A stretch of 64,000 nucleotides of DNA from Chitinophagaceae bacterium UBA1931 (GCA_002337125.1 DDFJ01000001.1:705595-769594), one strand, 5' to 3'; positions 52,886 to 61,720 are shown, counted from the first letter of the stretch. Made by a program: numbers and translations. The notes: generated from the letters alone by a model not told the origin.

Positions 52886-52948
52886 GCTTTTTATTTATAC
52901 TTTTGTTTATTCTGTTCTTGTGTCTTCTTACCTCTTTCCTCCTGTTGC

Positions 52949-55012
52949 CTACTTCTTCCTCATCTTTCTCTGTCCAAAAGATTTTGGAGTACTCTTTCTT
53001 GATTTTTCTGAATGAGTTCTTGTCTTCATCACTTTTCGTTCAGTTGAATCAAGATGTCCCAGAACCAGTTCATAATCCAGCTGACGCTTTTCCAAATTAG
53101 CTGCGACCACTTTAATCGTCACTTTATCGCCCATACGGAATGACCTGCCGCTGCGTTTTCCAACCAAGCAATAATCTTCTTCTATATGTGTGAAATCATC
53201 GAAATCGCTCAGCGAAAATAAACTAACAAGTCCTTCGCATTTATGTTCAATTGTTTCAACCCAAAATCCAAATGAAGCCACACCACTTACCACACCATCA
53301 AACTCTTCGCCAAGATATTGGCTCATGTATTCAACCTGTTTGTATTTGTTGGCTGCACGTTCGCTTTCCATTGCTGCACGTTCACGTTCGCTGCAATGCT
53401 TGCATTTGGCTTCCATCTTTTTATCGGGCTGAACATCATTGTCCAGGCATTGCTGTAATACACGATGCACCAGCACATCGGGATAACGGCGGATAGGCGA
53501 AGTAAAATGACAATAGTGCTCAAAGCCCAAACCGTAGTGACCAATGTTTTCAGCGGTGTAAACAGCCTTTGCCATCGTGCGGATGCCGAGCGCTTCCAAT
53601 ACATGCTGCTCCGGTTTGCCCTGTGCATCCTGCAACATCTGGTTAAACGATGAAGCAATTTTATTGGGTGATGAGATATCAAACACATGCCCGTACTTTT
53701 TTGCGAATACCATAAACGGAGCAAGCTTTGCTTCATCAGGCGTATCATGTACACGGTAAGGAAACGGAACAGGCTTATCTTTTACCGTTATTTTACCAAT
53801 GTACTCAGCCACATGTTTGTTTGCCAGCAACATAAACTCTTCAATGAGCTGATGTGCTTCTTTACTTTCTTTTACTGTAATGCCAATTGGTTTGCCCTTT
53901 TCATCCAGCACAAAACGTACTTCCTGCGATGAGAAATTAATTGCTCCTTTTTTGAAACGGTCTTTACGCATTTTTTGTGCAAGTGTGTTCAGTAGCAGAA
54001 TTTCATCTTTATACAAACCTTCGCCTGCTTCAATTATTTCCTGCACCTGTTCATAGGTAAAACGATGGTTGGAATGTATCACTGTTCTTCCCAGCCACAC
54101 ATCTTTTATTTCGCCTTTGCTGCTCATTTTAAACACAGCCGAGAACGTGTATTTATCTTCATTTGGACGAAGCGAACACAATTCATTTGAAATACGTTCG
54201 GGCAACATAGGCAAAACTCTGTCGGGCAGGTACACCGATGTGGCACGTTCGTAAGCTTCATCATCCAAAGCTGTTCCCGGTTCTACATAAAAACTTACAT
54301 CGGCAATGTGTACACCAATTTCATACAAACCGTTTGATCCTTTTTTGATGGAAATAGCATCATCAAAATCTTTTGCATCAACAGGATCAATTGTAAATGT
54401 GAGAACATCACGGAAGTCCCTGCGTTTATCTGCTTCCTGTGTACTTACTCCTTCAGGAAAACGCAGTGCATTTTCCATTGCTTCATCCGAAAAGCTTAAT
54501 GAAAATCCTGCCTGCAGTAAAATCTGTTTCATCGCAAGATCATTCTCATCTTCTTTACTGATTTTTTCAAGCACTTCACCTTCAGGAACACGTTTTGATT
54601 TATCCCATTCATTCAGTTTCACCACAACTTTTTCGCCATTAACAGCGCCGTTTAGTTTCTCTGCCGGAATCAGCAGATCAGGCATTGGCCTGTCGGTATC
54701 AGGAATAAAAAAGCTGTAGTTTTTTTGTATGCTGATGTGACCAATAAACTCTGTTTGTTTGCGGGTAACAATTTTTGTTATATGCCCTTCCATTCTTCCG
54801 CCATCGCCATGTTTGGAAATTTCCACTTCAACAGTATCGCCGTGAAGTGCAGTATTAAAGTGTTGCGGACGAACAATAATATCCCGTTCAAGATCAGTAA
54901 CACTTACATAACCCATCCCGCTTCTTGTAATTTCAATTGCCCCCTTGTAAACAGTAAGATTGTGTTTGCGCTTGGATGATGAGGCTTTTGGTTTGTTTGA
55001 TTTTTTACTCAT
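52949..55012 (-). CDS. rnr: Ribonuclease R
   Basis: This 687-residue 3'-5' exoribonuclease has two N-terminal cold-shock (OB) domains (about 20-160), then the RNB domain (about 200-520) with the metal site TIDPVDAKDFDDAISI, VHIADVSFYV and YCHFTSPIRRYPDVLVHR. A C-terminal S1 domain follows (about 565-640, GEEFDGVVSGVASFGFWVETIE) with a Lys/Arg-rich tail. It degrades structured RNA. The first four bases of the gene overlap the lpxK end, so rnr is the distal member of an overlapping block. Confidence 0.96.
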   Translation of the reverse strand: MSKKSNKPKASSSKRKHNLTVYKGAIEITRSGMGYVSVTDLERDIIVRPQHFNTALHGDTVEVEISKHGDGGRMEGHITKIVTRKQTEFIGHISIQKNYSFFIPDTDRPMPDLLIPAEKLNGAVNGEKVVVKLNEWDKSKRVPEGEVLEKISKEDENDLAMKQILLQAGFSLSFSDEAMENALRFPEGVSTQEADKRRDFRDVLTFTIDPVDAKDFDDAISIKKGSNGLYEIGVHIADVSFYVEPGTALDDEAYERATSVYLPDRVLPMLPERISNELCSLRPNEDKYTFSAVFKMSSKGEIKDVWLGRTVIHSNHRFTYEQVQEIIEAGEGLYKDEILLLNTLAQKMRKDRFKKGAINFSSQEVRFVLDEKGKPIGITVKESKEAHQLIEEFMLLANKHVAEYIGKITVKDKPVPFPYRVHDTPDEAKLAPFMVFAKKYGHVFDISSPNKIASSFNQMLQDAQGKPEQHVLEALGIRTMAKAVYTAENIGHYGLGFEHYCHFTSPIRRYPDVLVHRVLQQCLDNDVQPDKKMEAKCKHCSERERAAMESERAANKYKQVEYMSQYLGEEFDGVVSGVASFGFWVETIEHKCEGLVSLFSLSDFDDFTHIEEDYCLVGKRSGRSFRMGDKVTIKVVAANLEKRQLDYELVLGHLDSTERKVMKTRTHSEKSRKSTPKSFGQRKMRKK

Positions 55013-56094
55013 AGTGCATTTTTCTTTGAAAAGTTGCTGATAAATGATTGAATGGTTTCATGCAGCTTCTTTTCTTCATTAAACAAGATACGATGACTGA
55101 TTGGCAAAACATAAACAGGTGATTCCTCCAGTTCTTCCCTGAACTTTACCAGGCGCACTGCATCTTTTTCAGTAGTGATAACAACTTTTTCCAGATGATC
55201 AATTTTTTTATAACGCTTCCCTATTTCTTTCAGATCATCAATAGTGAAAATGTAATGATCGCTGTAGGTAATGCTTTCGTAAGTATAGGAATTATCGAGA
55301 ATATATTTTTTTAACGGATCAGTGTTTGCAATACCGGTTACGAGCAGCACTTCCACATTTTTGTGCAGCTGAAACTGTTGTTGCGGATGAAGAATATGAT
55401 AGGGAGTGCCGTATTCAATGGCAGAAAAGAATACCTGCTGATGAGGTAATGGATTGATTTCATCCAGCATTTCCTTCCGTTCTCCTTCTGTAAGATCGGG
55501 TTGGCATTTAGTAACGATAATTACATCAGCACGTTTGTAACTGCTGCGGACATCTCTCAGATCACCCGTTGGTAAAAAGAAATCACGTGTGAAAGGATTG
55601 TTATAATCAGTCAATAAAATATTTAATCCTGCTTTTACTTTCCTGTGCTGGAAACCATCATCAAGAATAATAGCCTGTGTTTCCGGTCTGTCGTGAAGCA
55701 ACTGTGGAATAGCTTCCAGCCGTTCTTCTCCAACTGCAACAGCTACTTCAGGGAACTTTAAATGAAACTGCATAGGTTCGTCACCAATTTCAAGTGCAGT
55801 GGTTGTATCGCCGGCAAGCACATAACCTTTTGTTTTGCGTTTATATCCCCTGCTGAGTGTGGCAATTTTAAATTCATTGTTGTGATGACGCAACAAATAT
55901 TCAACCATGGGCGATTTGCCTGTGCCACCCACACTTAAATTTCCAACACAAATAATGGGAATGTTAACTGAAACTGATTTGAGAATGTTTTTATCGTATA
56001 ATTTATTCCTCACCCAAACCGCTGCGCCGTAAATCAATGCAAACGGGAACAGTAACAAACGCACAGACTGGAAAGTAATATCAGCTAAATTCAT
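55009..56094 (-). CDS. lpxK: Tetraacyldisaccharide 4'-kinase
   Basis: This 361-residue lipid A enzyme has an N-terminal membrane-associated helix (FQSVRLLLFPFALIYGAAVW). The P-loop ICVGNLSVGGTGKSPMVEYL follows, then LSRGYKRKTKGYV, the Asp box IILDDGFQHRKVKAGLNILLTD, and a C-terminal region with VVITTEKDAVRL. It phosphorylates the 4'-position of the lipid A precursor, so the cell makes lipid A. It overlaps rnr by four bases downstream and the 5-FCL gene by 14 bases upstream. Confidence 0.95.
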   Translation of the reverse strand: MNLADITFQSVRLLLFPFALIYGAAVWVRNKLYDKNILKSVSVNIPIICVGNLSVGGTGKSPMVEYLLRHHNNEFKIATLSRGYKRKTKGYVLAGDTTTALEIGDEPMQFHLKFPEVAVAVGEERLEAIPQLLHDRPETQAIILDDGFQHRKVKAGLNILLTDYNNPFTRDFFLPTGDLRDVRSSYKRADVIIVTKCQPDLTEGERKEMLDEINPLPHQQVFFSAIEYGTPYHILHPQQQFQLHKNVEVLLVTGIANTDPLKKYILDNSYTYESITYSDHYIFTIDDLKEIGKRYKKIDHLEKVVITTEKDAVRLVKFREELEESPVYVLPISHRILFNEEKKLHETIQSFISNFSKKNAL

Positions 56095-56653
56095 AAACTC
56101 GTTGCGGCGTTATACAATAATCTAAAGGTATATCAAATTCATTGCTGTTGCTAATGGAATCAAGTGCTTCAAAATAACTTAACCCAATTTTTAATGTATC
56201 GGGCCTGCACTTGCTGAGAAAACGATCGTAATAACCTTTACCATAGCCAACCCTGTTGCCTTTTACATCAAATGCAAGTAAAGGAACAAGCACGAGGTCA
56301 ATCTGCTCTTCATCCACCATGTTACCATTCACCGGTTCATGAATACCCCATTCGTTTTTCATCACATCCACCATTTCATCATACTCAATATGCAGCAGTT
56401 CGTTTTTTTCATGATCCATTTTCGGAATCACAATCTTTAATTCGGGATTTCTGAATTCGAGATAATGCAGAATATGATCGGTTTCTATTTCATGATATTC
56501 TTTAATGGCAAGATAAGTGTGCACATACTCAATATGCGGCAATACCAGTTCCTGGAAATGAATCAGAATTAAATCATCGTTCCTGTTACGATCTCCTGTT
56601 GTGAGGCTTAACCTTTTTTCTTTATAAATTTTTCTTGCCTCTTTTTTTGTCAT
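56081..56653 (-). CDS. 5-formyltetrahydrofolate cyclo-ligase
   Basis: This 190-residue protein contains the Lys-Arg start KEARKIYKEKRLSLT, HTYLAIKEYHEIETD (mid-region), and the C-terminal ATP/folate signature VLVPLLAFDVKGNRVGYGKGYYDRFLSKCR with IPLDYCITPQRVYE. It converts 5-formyl-THF to methenyl-THF. It overlaps lpxK by 14 bases and rsmD by four, indicating a co-transcribed block of unrelated housekeeping functions. Confidence 0.93.
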   Translation of the reverse strand: MTKKEARKIYKEKRLSLTTGDRNRNDDLILIHFQELVLPHIEYVHTYLAIKEYHEIETDHILHYLEFRNPELKIVIPKMDHEKNELLHIEYDEMVDVMKNEWGIHEPVNGNMVDEEQIDLVLVPLLAFDVKGNRVGYGKGYYDRFLSKCRPDTLKIGLSYFEALDSISNSNEFDIPLDYCITPQRVYEFS

Positions 56654-57198
56654 TCTTCTTTTTCTTTGTTTACGAAGATAGAAAAGATGGTGGTGCCGTA
56701 ATTACGTTCGGCCCTGAAATAAGGAAAGTTTTTATAACTGTTACGTGGAGTGTGTTCCAGTACAAACCATCCGCCTTCGTTGAGTAACTGATGTTCAAAT
56801 ATTTTCTTTGGCAAATCGTCAATAGTACCCAGTGCATAAGGCGGGCCTGCAAAAATGAAGTCGAATTTTTCATTGCATTGTTCAATGTATTTGAATACAT
56901 CCATTTTTACAATGTTCAGTTTAATACCCAGCTTCTGGCCTGTTTGCTGAATAAACGCTGCCATGTTATTATCCTTCTCCACAATCGTCTGATCGGTTGC
57001 ACCACGGCTTGCCAGTTCATAACTGATGCTTCCGGTACCACCAAACAAGTCTAATGTTTTGAGGCTTTCAATATCAAGATTGTTTTCAATTACATTGAAC
57101 AAACCACCTTTTGCAAGATCGGTTGTTGGTCTTGTATAAGGCATTTTAGCCGGTGGCTGAAATGTACGGCCGCCATATTTTCCACTTATGATACGCAT
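56650..57198 (-). CDS. rsmD: 16S rRNA (guanine966-N2)-methyltransferase RsmD-like, altered catalytic motif
   Basis: This 182-residue Rossmann methyltransferase opens MRIISGKYGGRTFQPPAKMPYTRPTTD. The SAM site is TLDLFGGTGSISYELASRG, with the acidic VEKDNN after it. Motif IV, normally Asp/Asn-Pro-Pro-Tyr, reads Gly-Pro-Pro-Tyr here (FDFIFAGPPYALG), with codon GGC at the first position. It methylates G966 of 16S rRNA. All other motifs and the length are normal, and no frameshift is seen. It overlaps the neighbouring 5-FCL gene by four bases and the DUF3822 gene by 13. Confidence 0.88.
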   Translation of the reverse strand: MRIISGKYGGRTFQPPAKMPYTRPTTDLAKGGLFNVIENNLDIESLKTLDLFGGTGSISYELASRGATDQTIVEKDNNMAAFIQQTGQKLGIKLNIVKMDVFKYIEQCNEKFDFIFAGPPYALGTIDDLPKKIFEHQLLNEGGWFVLEHTPRNSYKNFPYFRAERNYGTTIFSIFVNKEKEE

Positions 57199-58094
57199 GA
57201 AACAACTTCGTCGAGTGATGCTGATAAATAAACAGGCTGGTTACCTGCCGGGAACTGGTAATTCAGTTCATTTTTTAATTGAAGATTCAGGATATAACCA
57301 TACAATGTATCGTACAAAGCTGAACGCTGATCGATCCATCCCTGCAGAATAACTGTTGTTTCTTCCTGGGACAGGTTCAACTGCTGCATGGCATTGAGAA
57401 TATAATACAATGCATCTTCGGGTGTCTGGAACTGGTAGGTTTGCAGCAACAACCATTCACCGTTCTTTTCTACAGTAATCTGCAGTTCATTAAAGCGTAC
57501 TGTAGCTGTAACTGTTGGTTGTGCTGATGGTTTTTTAGTGAGCAGCAACGATTGCACATGATACCACTCTCCTTTTGTGAAACGTTGATTCAACACCGAT
57601 GCAGTTGTTGCAGGAATTGTATAATGATTAATTGCCGACTGCTTCAACAAAACATCTCTCCTCAATTGTACATTGCTCTGGTGACCATTCAACATATCCA
57701 GCAAACGCAGTTTCACCATATCCGAATTAAGTTCAGCAGGTACAAGAACATTGCCCGCTCCGTACTGCACAAGAATGATTTTTTTGTAGTTTGAGTGAAC
57801 CCAGCTGTGTTCGGCCGCAATGGACGAAATTTTCTGCTGCAGTTCATCCGCTGGTTCATTTTCACTGTATTCGAAAACCGCCCAGCCATTTACTTTCTTT
57901 TCTTCAGGATGAAATGATGCAAAGCCAATAAACCCGTTGCCCGACTGTACCAACAGGTACTGCTGCGAGGCATCAAGTGTTTCGATTTCTTCTGCGGCTA
58001 TATGTAAAACAGGATGTAACAATGCTGTAAGTTCTGTTGCTGCAATAATACAATAAAATGCTGAATGCTGAAGACGCAATAATGCTGAATACAC
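57186..58094 (-). CDS. DUF3822 family protein
   Basis: This 302-residue protein belongs to a Bacteroidota-specific family, with an ASKHA-like (actin/hexokinase) pattern such as QYLLVQSGNGFIGFASFHPEEKKVNGWAVFEYSEN near the start and LQLKNELNYQFPAGNQPVYLSASLDEVVSC at the end. Function unknown. The only upstream starts are non-ATG: GTG at 58094 is used, but the first ~30 residues (MYSALLRLQHSAFYCIIAATE) look unlike the family and a later start is possible. It overlaps rsmD by 13 bases, a linkage that suggests co-expression. Confidence 0.75.
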   Translation of the reverse strand: MYSALLRLQHSAFYCIIAATELTALLHPVLHIAAEEIETLDASQQYLLVQSGNGFIGFASFHPEEKKVNGWAVFEYSENEPADELQQKISSIAAEHSWVHSNYKKIILVQYGAGNVLVPAELNSDMVKLRLLDMLNGHQSNVQLRRDVLLKQSAINHYTIPATTASVLNQRFTKGEWYHVQSLLLTKKPSAQPTVTATVRFNELQITVEKNGEWLLLQTYQFQTPEDALYYILNAMQQLNLSQEETTVILQGWIDQRSALYDTLYGYILNLQLKNELNYQFPAGNQPVYLSASLDEVVSCVS

Positions 58095-58189
58095 AATGCA
58101 AATGGCTTCATGTGAATGTAAAACAAAAGGCTCTTTGCCCTTTACATTAAGCTTTAAGCATTCTGCATTAAGCTTAACAGGTTCTGCCC

Positions 58190-58197
58190 TATTTTTG
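58190..58197 (+). promoter_or_regulatory. Candidate -7 box for the MATE gene
   Basis: TATTTTTG fits TAnnTTTG and lies 14 bases before the TTG start, so the transcript would be almost leaderless. No clear -33 box was checked with confidence. Confidence 0.35.
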
Positions 58198-58211
58198 CTG
58201 AAAGAACTGAA

Positions 58212-59570
58212 TTGGAAACAATAGCACCAAAGAATGATTTACAGGTTGAAATTACTAACCGCCAAATACTGTCGGTATCGCTGCCTATCAGCTTAGCCTT
58301 GCTGGTTCCATTCCTCAACTTTACAGCCAACAACTTTTTCATCAGTGGCCTGGGCGAAAATGCTCTTGGTACAGCTGGTATTACTGGTGTTTATTTTCTT
58401 GTTGTAGCGGTTGTTGGCAATGGTTTAAACAATGCCATTCAATCGCTCATTGCACGCAGGGCTGGTGAAAACAGGGTTGAAGAAATTGGGAAAATCTTTT
58501 CACAAGGCGTGCGTATTGCATTGGTGTTTGCTGCCATTGGAATTGCATTGACTTTTTTTCTTGCGCCACTTATCTTTAAACAAACACTTCACTCTGCCAA
58601 TATTGATACCAAAGCAGTTGATTTTTTAAAGATCAGGGTATGGGGTCTTCCCTTTCTTTACCTGTTCCAGATGGGAAATGCTTTTTTGGTGGGAACCAAC
58701 AACAGCCGTTACCTCATCATCGGTACTTTGTTTGAAGCCGGTGCCAATATCTTTTTTGATTACAGTTTGATTTATGGTCACTTTGGTTTACCGCAGCTTG
58801 GATTTAACGGTGCAGCTTACGCTTCAGTTATTGCAGAATTTATTGGAATGGCAGTAGTACTGTTGCTGATTGTTTATAAAAAACTTAATATCCGTTTCCA
58901 GTTGTTTCAGCATTGGGCTTATAACAAAGAGCTGAGTAAACTTATCCTGAATATTTCTGCACCGCTGATCGGGCAGTTCTCTATCAGTTTAATCAGCTGG
59001 CTGGTGTTTTATATTTTAATTGAACATCATGGCGAACGTGCACTGGCTGTATCAAACGTTATGCGGAACATTTTTGCACTGGCGGGTGTATTTGTGTGGG
59101 CATTTGCTTCAACTACCAATGCTATGGTGAGTAATATTATTGGACAAGGAAGAATCAATGATGTGATGAAGCTGATTTACCGCATCATGACCATGAGTTT
59201 TATTTGTGCAGTACTGATGTTTACGATGTTTAACCTTTTTGCAAAAGAACTGCTGTCGGTATTTCAATTGTCGGATGATTTTATTGATGCAGCAGTGCCG
59301 GTATTACGTACTGTAACAACAGGGATGTTATTCATGTCCATTTCAGTTGTATGGCTCAATGCAGTTACAGGAACAGGAAACACCAGGGTAAACCTGATGA
59401 TTGAAGCTGTAACAATTATTTTATACCTCGTTTATATTTATTGTGTACTTGAAGTATTTAACCTGAGCTTAATCTGGGCATGGGCATCTGAAATGCTTTA
59501 CTGGACAGTTATTTTCATCATGGCTTTCAGTTATATCAAAAGCGGAAGGTGGAGAGGGAAAGTGATTTAG
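58212..59570 (+). CDS. MATE family multidrug/metabolite exporter
   Basis: This 452-residue protein has 12 predicted membrane helices in two homologous halves. Motifs include ILSVSLPISLALLVPFLNFTANNFFISGLG (TM1), LGTAGITGVYFLVVAVVGNGLNNAIQSLIARRAG and, in the second half, FVWAFASTTNAMVSNIIGQG. These are MATE signatures; cation (Na+ or H+) antiport and drug export are the family functions. It starts at TTG 58212 because there is no in-frame ATG at a sensible position near the N-terminus. It is divergent from the DUF3822 block. Confidence 0.9.
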   Translation: METIAPKNDLQVEITNRQILSVSLPISLALLVPFLNFTANNFFISGLGENALGTAGITGVYFLVVAVVGNGLNNAIQSLIARRAGENRVEEIGKIFSQGVRIALVFAAIGIALTFFLAPLIFKQTLHSANIDTKAVDFLKIRVWGLPFLYLFQMGNAFLVGTNNSRYLIIGTLFEAGANIFFDYSLIYGHFGLPQLGFNGAAYASVIAEFIGMAVVLLLIVYKKLNIRFQLFQHWAYNKELSKLILNISAPLIGQFSISLISWLVFYILIEHHGERALAVSNVMRNIFALAGVFVWAFASTTNAMVSNIIGQGRINDVMKLIYRIMTMSFICAVLMFTMFNLFAKELLSVFQLSDDFIDAAVPVLRTVTTGMLFMSISVVWLNAVTGTGNTRVNLMIEAVTIILYLVYIYCVLEVFNLSLIWAWASEMLYWTVIFIMAFSYIKSGRWRGKVI

Positions 59571-59681
59571 AATAAGAAATTGAAAATAGCGGCTGAAAGT
59601 ATTGTTATTTCAATTACAGATGAAGTAATTGAAGTTAGAGATGACCTTTCTTTTTTTGCTGTTGTAATTTATTAAATTCAG

Positions 59682-59819
59682 ATGAATGAAAACAAATCGT
59701 TCTTTCAAATTGGCACCAATTACCTGATTGAGATCGCACATGAAAGTAATCACTTCATAGCCAAAGTAAGTCATTCATTAAGCAAACGTTTTGAGTGTAT
59801 AAAAAAACGGGCTCTTTAA
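59682..59819 (+). CDS. Small ORF, 45 residues, unknown
   Basis: The frame reads MNENKSFFQIGTNYLIEIAH and continues to KRFECIKKRAL. A second tiny open stretch (TTG 59580 to stop 59675, 31 residues) precedes it. No recognised family. It ends inside the hairpin at 59807-59828. It may be a genuine small protein or a remnant of a decayed gene; the 291-base gap between the MATE stop and the RHH gene otherwise holds nothing. Confidence 0.3.
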   Translation: MNENKSFFQIGTNYLIEIAHESNHFIAKVSHSLSKRFECIKKRAL

Positions 59820-59832
59820 AAAGCCCGTCAAT
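59801..59832 (-). terminator. Terminator of the SPFH/RHH pair (bidirectional)
   Basis: ACGGGCT (59807-59813) pairs with AGCCCGT (59822-59828). Seven A's before it give a T-run on the minus strand, after the RHH gene stop. Confidence 0.85.
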
Positions 59833-59862
59833 ACAATATTTCATCATTCAAACAATCATCAT

Positions 59863-60060
59863 TTATTTCTTTTCCTTTCCTGCAGATTTGGAAATGTCAT
59901 TAGGACTGGCTGTTTTCAACCGGCCTACTTCTTTCAGCTTCTGATTGATGATCCATTCAATCTGCCCGTTCACACTGCGGAAATCATCTGCCGCCCATTT
60001 CTCCAGCATTTTGTAAATGTCTTCATCAATCCTTAACACAAAACTTTTCTTATCTGCCAT
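59863..60060 (-). CDS. Arc-type ribbon-helix-helix DNA-binding protein
   Basis: This 65-residue protein has the RHH form: a beta strand KKSFVLRIDEDIY (about 4-16), helix A EKWAADDFRS and helix B VNGQIEWIINQKLKEV, the standard Arc/MetJ-like dimer. The Lys-rich tail follows. It lies 24 bases downstream of the SPFH gene and should be co-transcribed. RHH proteins usually repress their own operon or act as antitoxins. No toxin-like partner is evident, so autoregulation of the SPFH gene is the simplest reading. Confidence 0.85.
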   Translation of the reverse strand: MADKKSFVLRIDEDIYKMLEKWAADDFRSVNGQIEWIINQKLKEVGRLKTASPNDISKSAGKEKK

Positions 60061-60084
60061 TCAATCAATTTTAGTGATGAATGT

Positions 60085-60963
60085 TTAATTATATAATGTA
60101 CCCGTATTCAAAACAGGAGTAGCTGCTTTTTCACCACACAATACAACCATCAGGTTACTCACCATAGTTGCTTTCTTTTCTTCGTCGAGGTAAACAATGT
60201 CTTTTTTGCTTAACATTTCCAATGCCAGTTCAACCATTCCAACAGCACCTTCTACAATTTTAAATCTTGCAGCAACGATTGCTGTTGCCTGCTGACGCTG
60301 CAGCATTGCACCTGCAATTTCAGGAGCATAAGCCAGGTGGCTGATCCTTGCTTCTTTTATAATAATTCCTGCCGGAGCCAAACGTTCATTTAATTCCTTT
60401 TCCAGCATTTCATTCACTTTGTCACCACCATCACGTAATGTAATATCAGCATGCTGGTCTTCCATTTGGTCGTATGGATAAGAACTTGCAAGGTGACGCA
60501 CTGCTGCTTCACTCTGTATTCCTACATACTGCTGAAAATCCATTACTTCAAAAGCAGCTTTGTACGTATCACTTACCTGCCATACAATTACAGCAGCAAT
60601 TTCAATGGGGTTCCCCATTTTATCATTCACTTTTAACTGTTGACCATTTAAGTTCTGTGAGCGCAAAGTGATTTTATAACTCACATAAAAAGGATTTACC
60701 CAAAGCAAACCGTTGTCCTTTACTGTACCAACATATTTACCAAAGAAAGTGCATACTCTTGAGTGATTTGGGTTCACTACCATAATTCCCTTGAACAGGA
60801 ATATTGCCAATATGATCAGGAAAACAGCGAGAAAAATAAGCGTCGAGTTGCTGTCGTCTCCTTTTCCGACACCCATTGCAAAACAAAAGATAGCAGCGAT
60901 AATACTAACAATTGCGAGGATCAATGCCAGGTAACCCGACATGGGTTTGAGTGTTTTTTCCAT
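60085..60963 (-). CDS. SPFH/Band 7 domain membrane protein
   Basis: This 292-residue protein has two N-terminal membrane helices (LALILAIVSIIAAIFCFAMG; LIFLAVFLIILAIFLFKGIM). The SPFH domain runs from about 60 to 220 (VNPNHSRVCTFFGKYVGTVKDNGLLWVNPF, RSQNLNGQQLKVNDKMGNPIEIAAVIVWQVSD, LEKELNERLAPAGIIIKEARISHLAYAPEIAGAMLQRQQA). It ends in a short helix with EKAATPVLNTGTLYN. Proteins of this kind form membrane scaffolds (flotillin/HflK-like); no protease partner is adjacent. The RHH gene follows 24 bases downstream. Confidence 0.9.
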   Translation of the reverse strand: MEKTLKPMSGYLALILAIVSIIAAIFCFAMGVGKGDDSNSTLIFLAVFLIILAIFLFKGIMVVNPNHSRVCTFFGKYVGTVKDNGLLWVNPFYVSYKITLRSQNLNGQQLKVNDKMGNPIEIAAVIVWQVSDTYKAAFEVMDFQQYVGIQSEAAVRHLASSYPYDQMEDQHADITLRDGGDKVNEMLEKELNERLAPAGIIIKEARISHLAYAPEIAGAMLQRQQATAIVAARFKIVEGAVGMVELALEMLSKKDIVYLDEEKKATMVSNLMVVLCGEKAATPVLNTGTLYN

Positions 60964-61078
60964 ACACTTGAATTTAAAGTGATATTATTTTAATATCAAA
61001 GTTAAAAACTATTTTTCTGATCTTCCAAATAAATCTTTTAATCTGCCGAATATGTAAATGATTTGCTGTTACGGTTTT

Positions 61079-61720
61079 TTAACCAAGCTGTAATGGATTT
61101 TTATTCCTCAGTCCGGTGAACCTTTCATCTGTCAGTTTCAGTTTGTTTTTCTGAAAACAGAGCTGCGCCTTTCCTCTGATTGAAACACCGTTAATACCTG
61201 CCAGTCCCTGGATGAGCCATTTACGGTTTTGTTTGTTCCTTTTGTGCCAGTTATCTTTTTTAATTTTTCCAGAAGGGAAAATATACTTGTCGGCTTCTTT
61301 TACTAGGTGATAACTATGCGGATATTCAGTGATGTTTGCAGCCCAATCATTAAGCGGTTGCAGGTAATTTGCTGTTGCAGGGTCAATAATGTACTGTTTC
61401 AGTTCTCCATTTTCCATTACCAGCAGCATTGCTGCCACATGATAATTCCATAATTGTTTTAAACCGCCAATATGATTTTTTAAAAAAGCGCCACTGAACA
61501 CCCAGCCTTTGTAATTAGGGATATTCCATTCGTCTAATAAAACGCAAACTGCCTCTGCCCTTGCTTCACAGTTATTATGTGTATCGTGCCATTTAAATAA
61601 GACACATTCTTTAAAGAATAGAAACAACTTTTCCGCATCAGTTCTTGAAACAGCATGTTCAGGCTTCATTTCATCTGAAATCAGATAGTCAAATAAAGTT
61701 GGAAGTAAAAGATCAGCCAT
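61079..61720 (-). CDS. Protein-glutaminase-like (transglutaminase-fold) enzyme
   Basis: This 213-residue protein shows a likely catalytic Cys51 in HNNCEARAEAVCVLL, His94 in WNYHVAAMLLV and Asp113 in YIIDPATANYL. This triad and its spacing resemble the protein-glutamine glutaminase family of Bacteroidota, which deamidates glutamine side chains. There is no clear signal peptide: the start MADLLLPTLFDYLISDEM is not export-like, unlike secreted relatives. A Lys-rich C-terminal half (KIKKDNWHKRNKQNRKW) is unexplained. It stands alone between intergenic gaps. Function inferred from the triad only. Confidence 0.6.
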   Translation of the reverse strand: MADLLLPTLFDYLISDEMKPEHAVSRTDAEKLFLFFKECVLFKWHDTHNNCEARAEAVCVLLDEWNIPNYKGWVFSGAFLKNHIGGLKQLWNYHVAAMLLVMENGELKQYIIDPATANYLQPLNDWAANITEYPHSYHLVKEADKYIFPSGKIKKDNWHKRNKQNRKWLIQGLAGINGVSIRGKAQLCFQKNKLKLTDERFTGLRNKNPLQLG

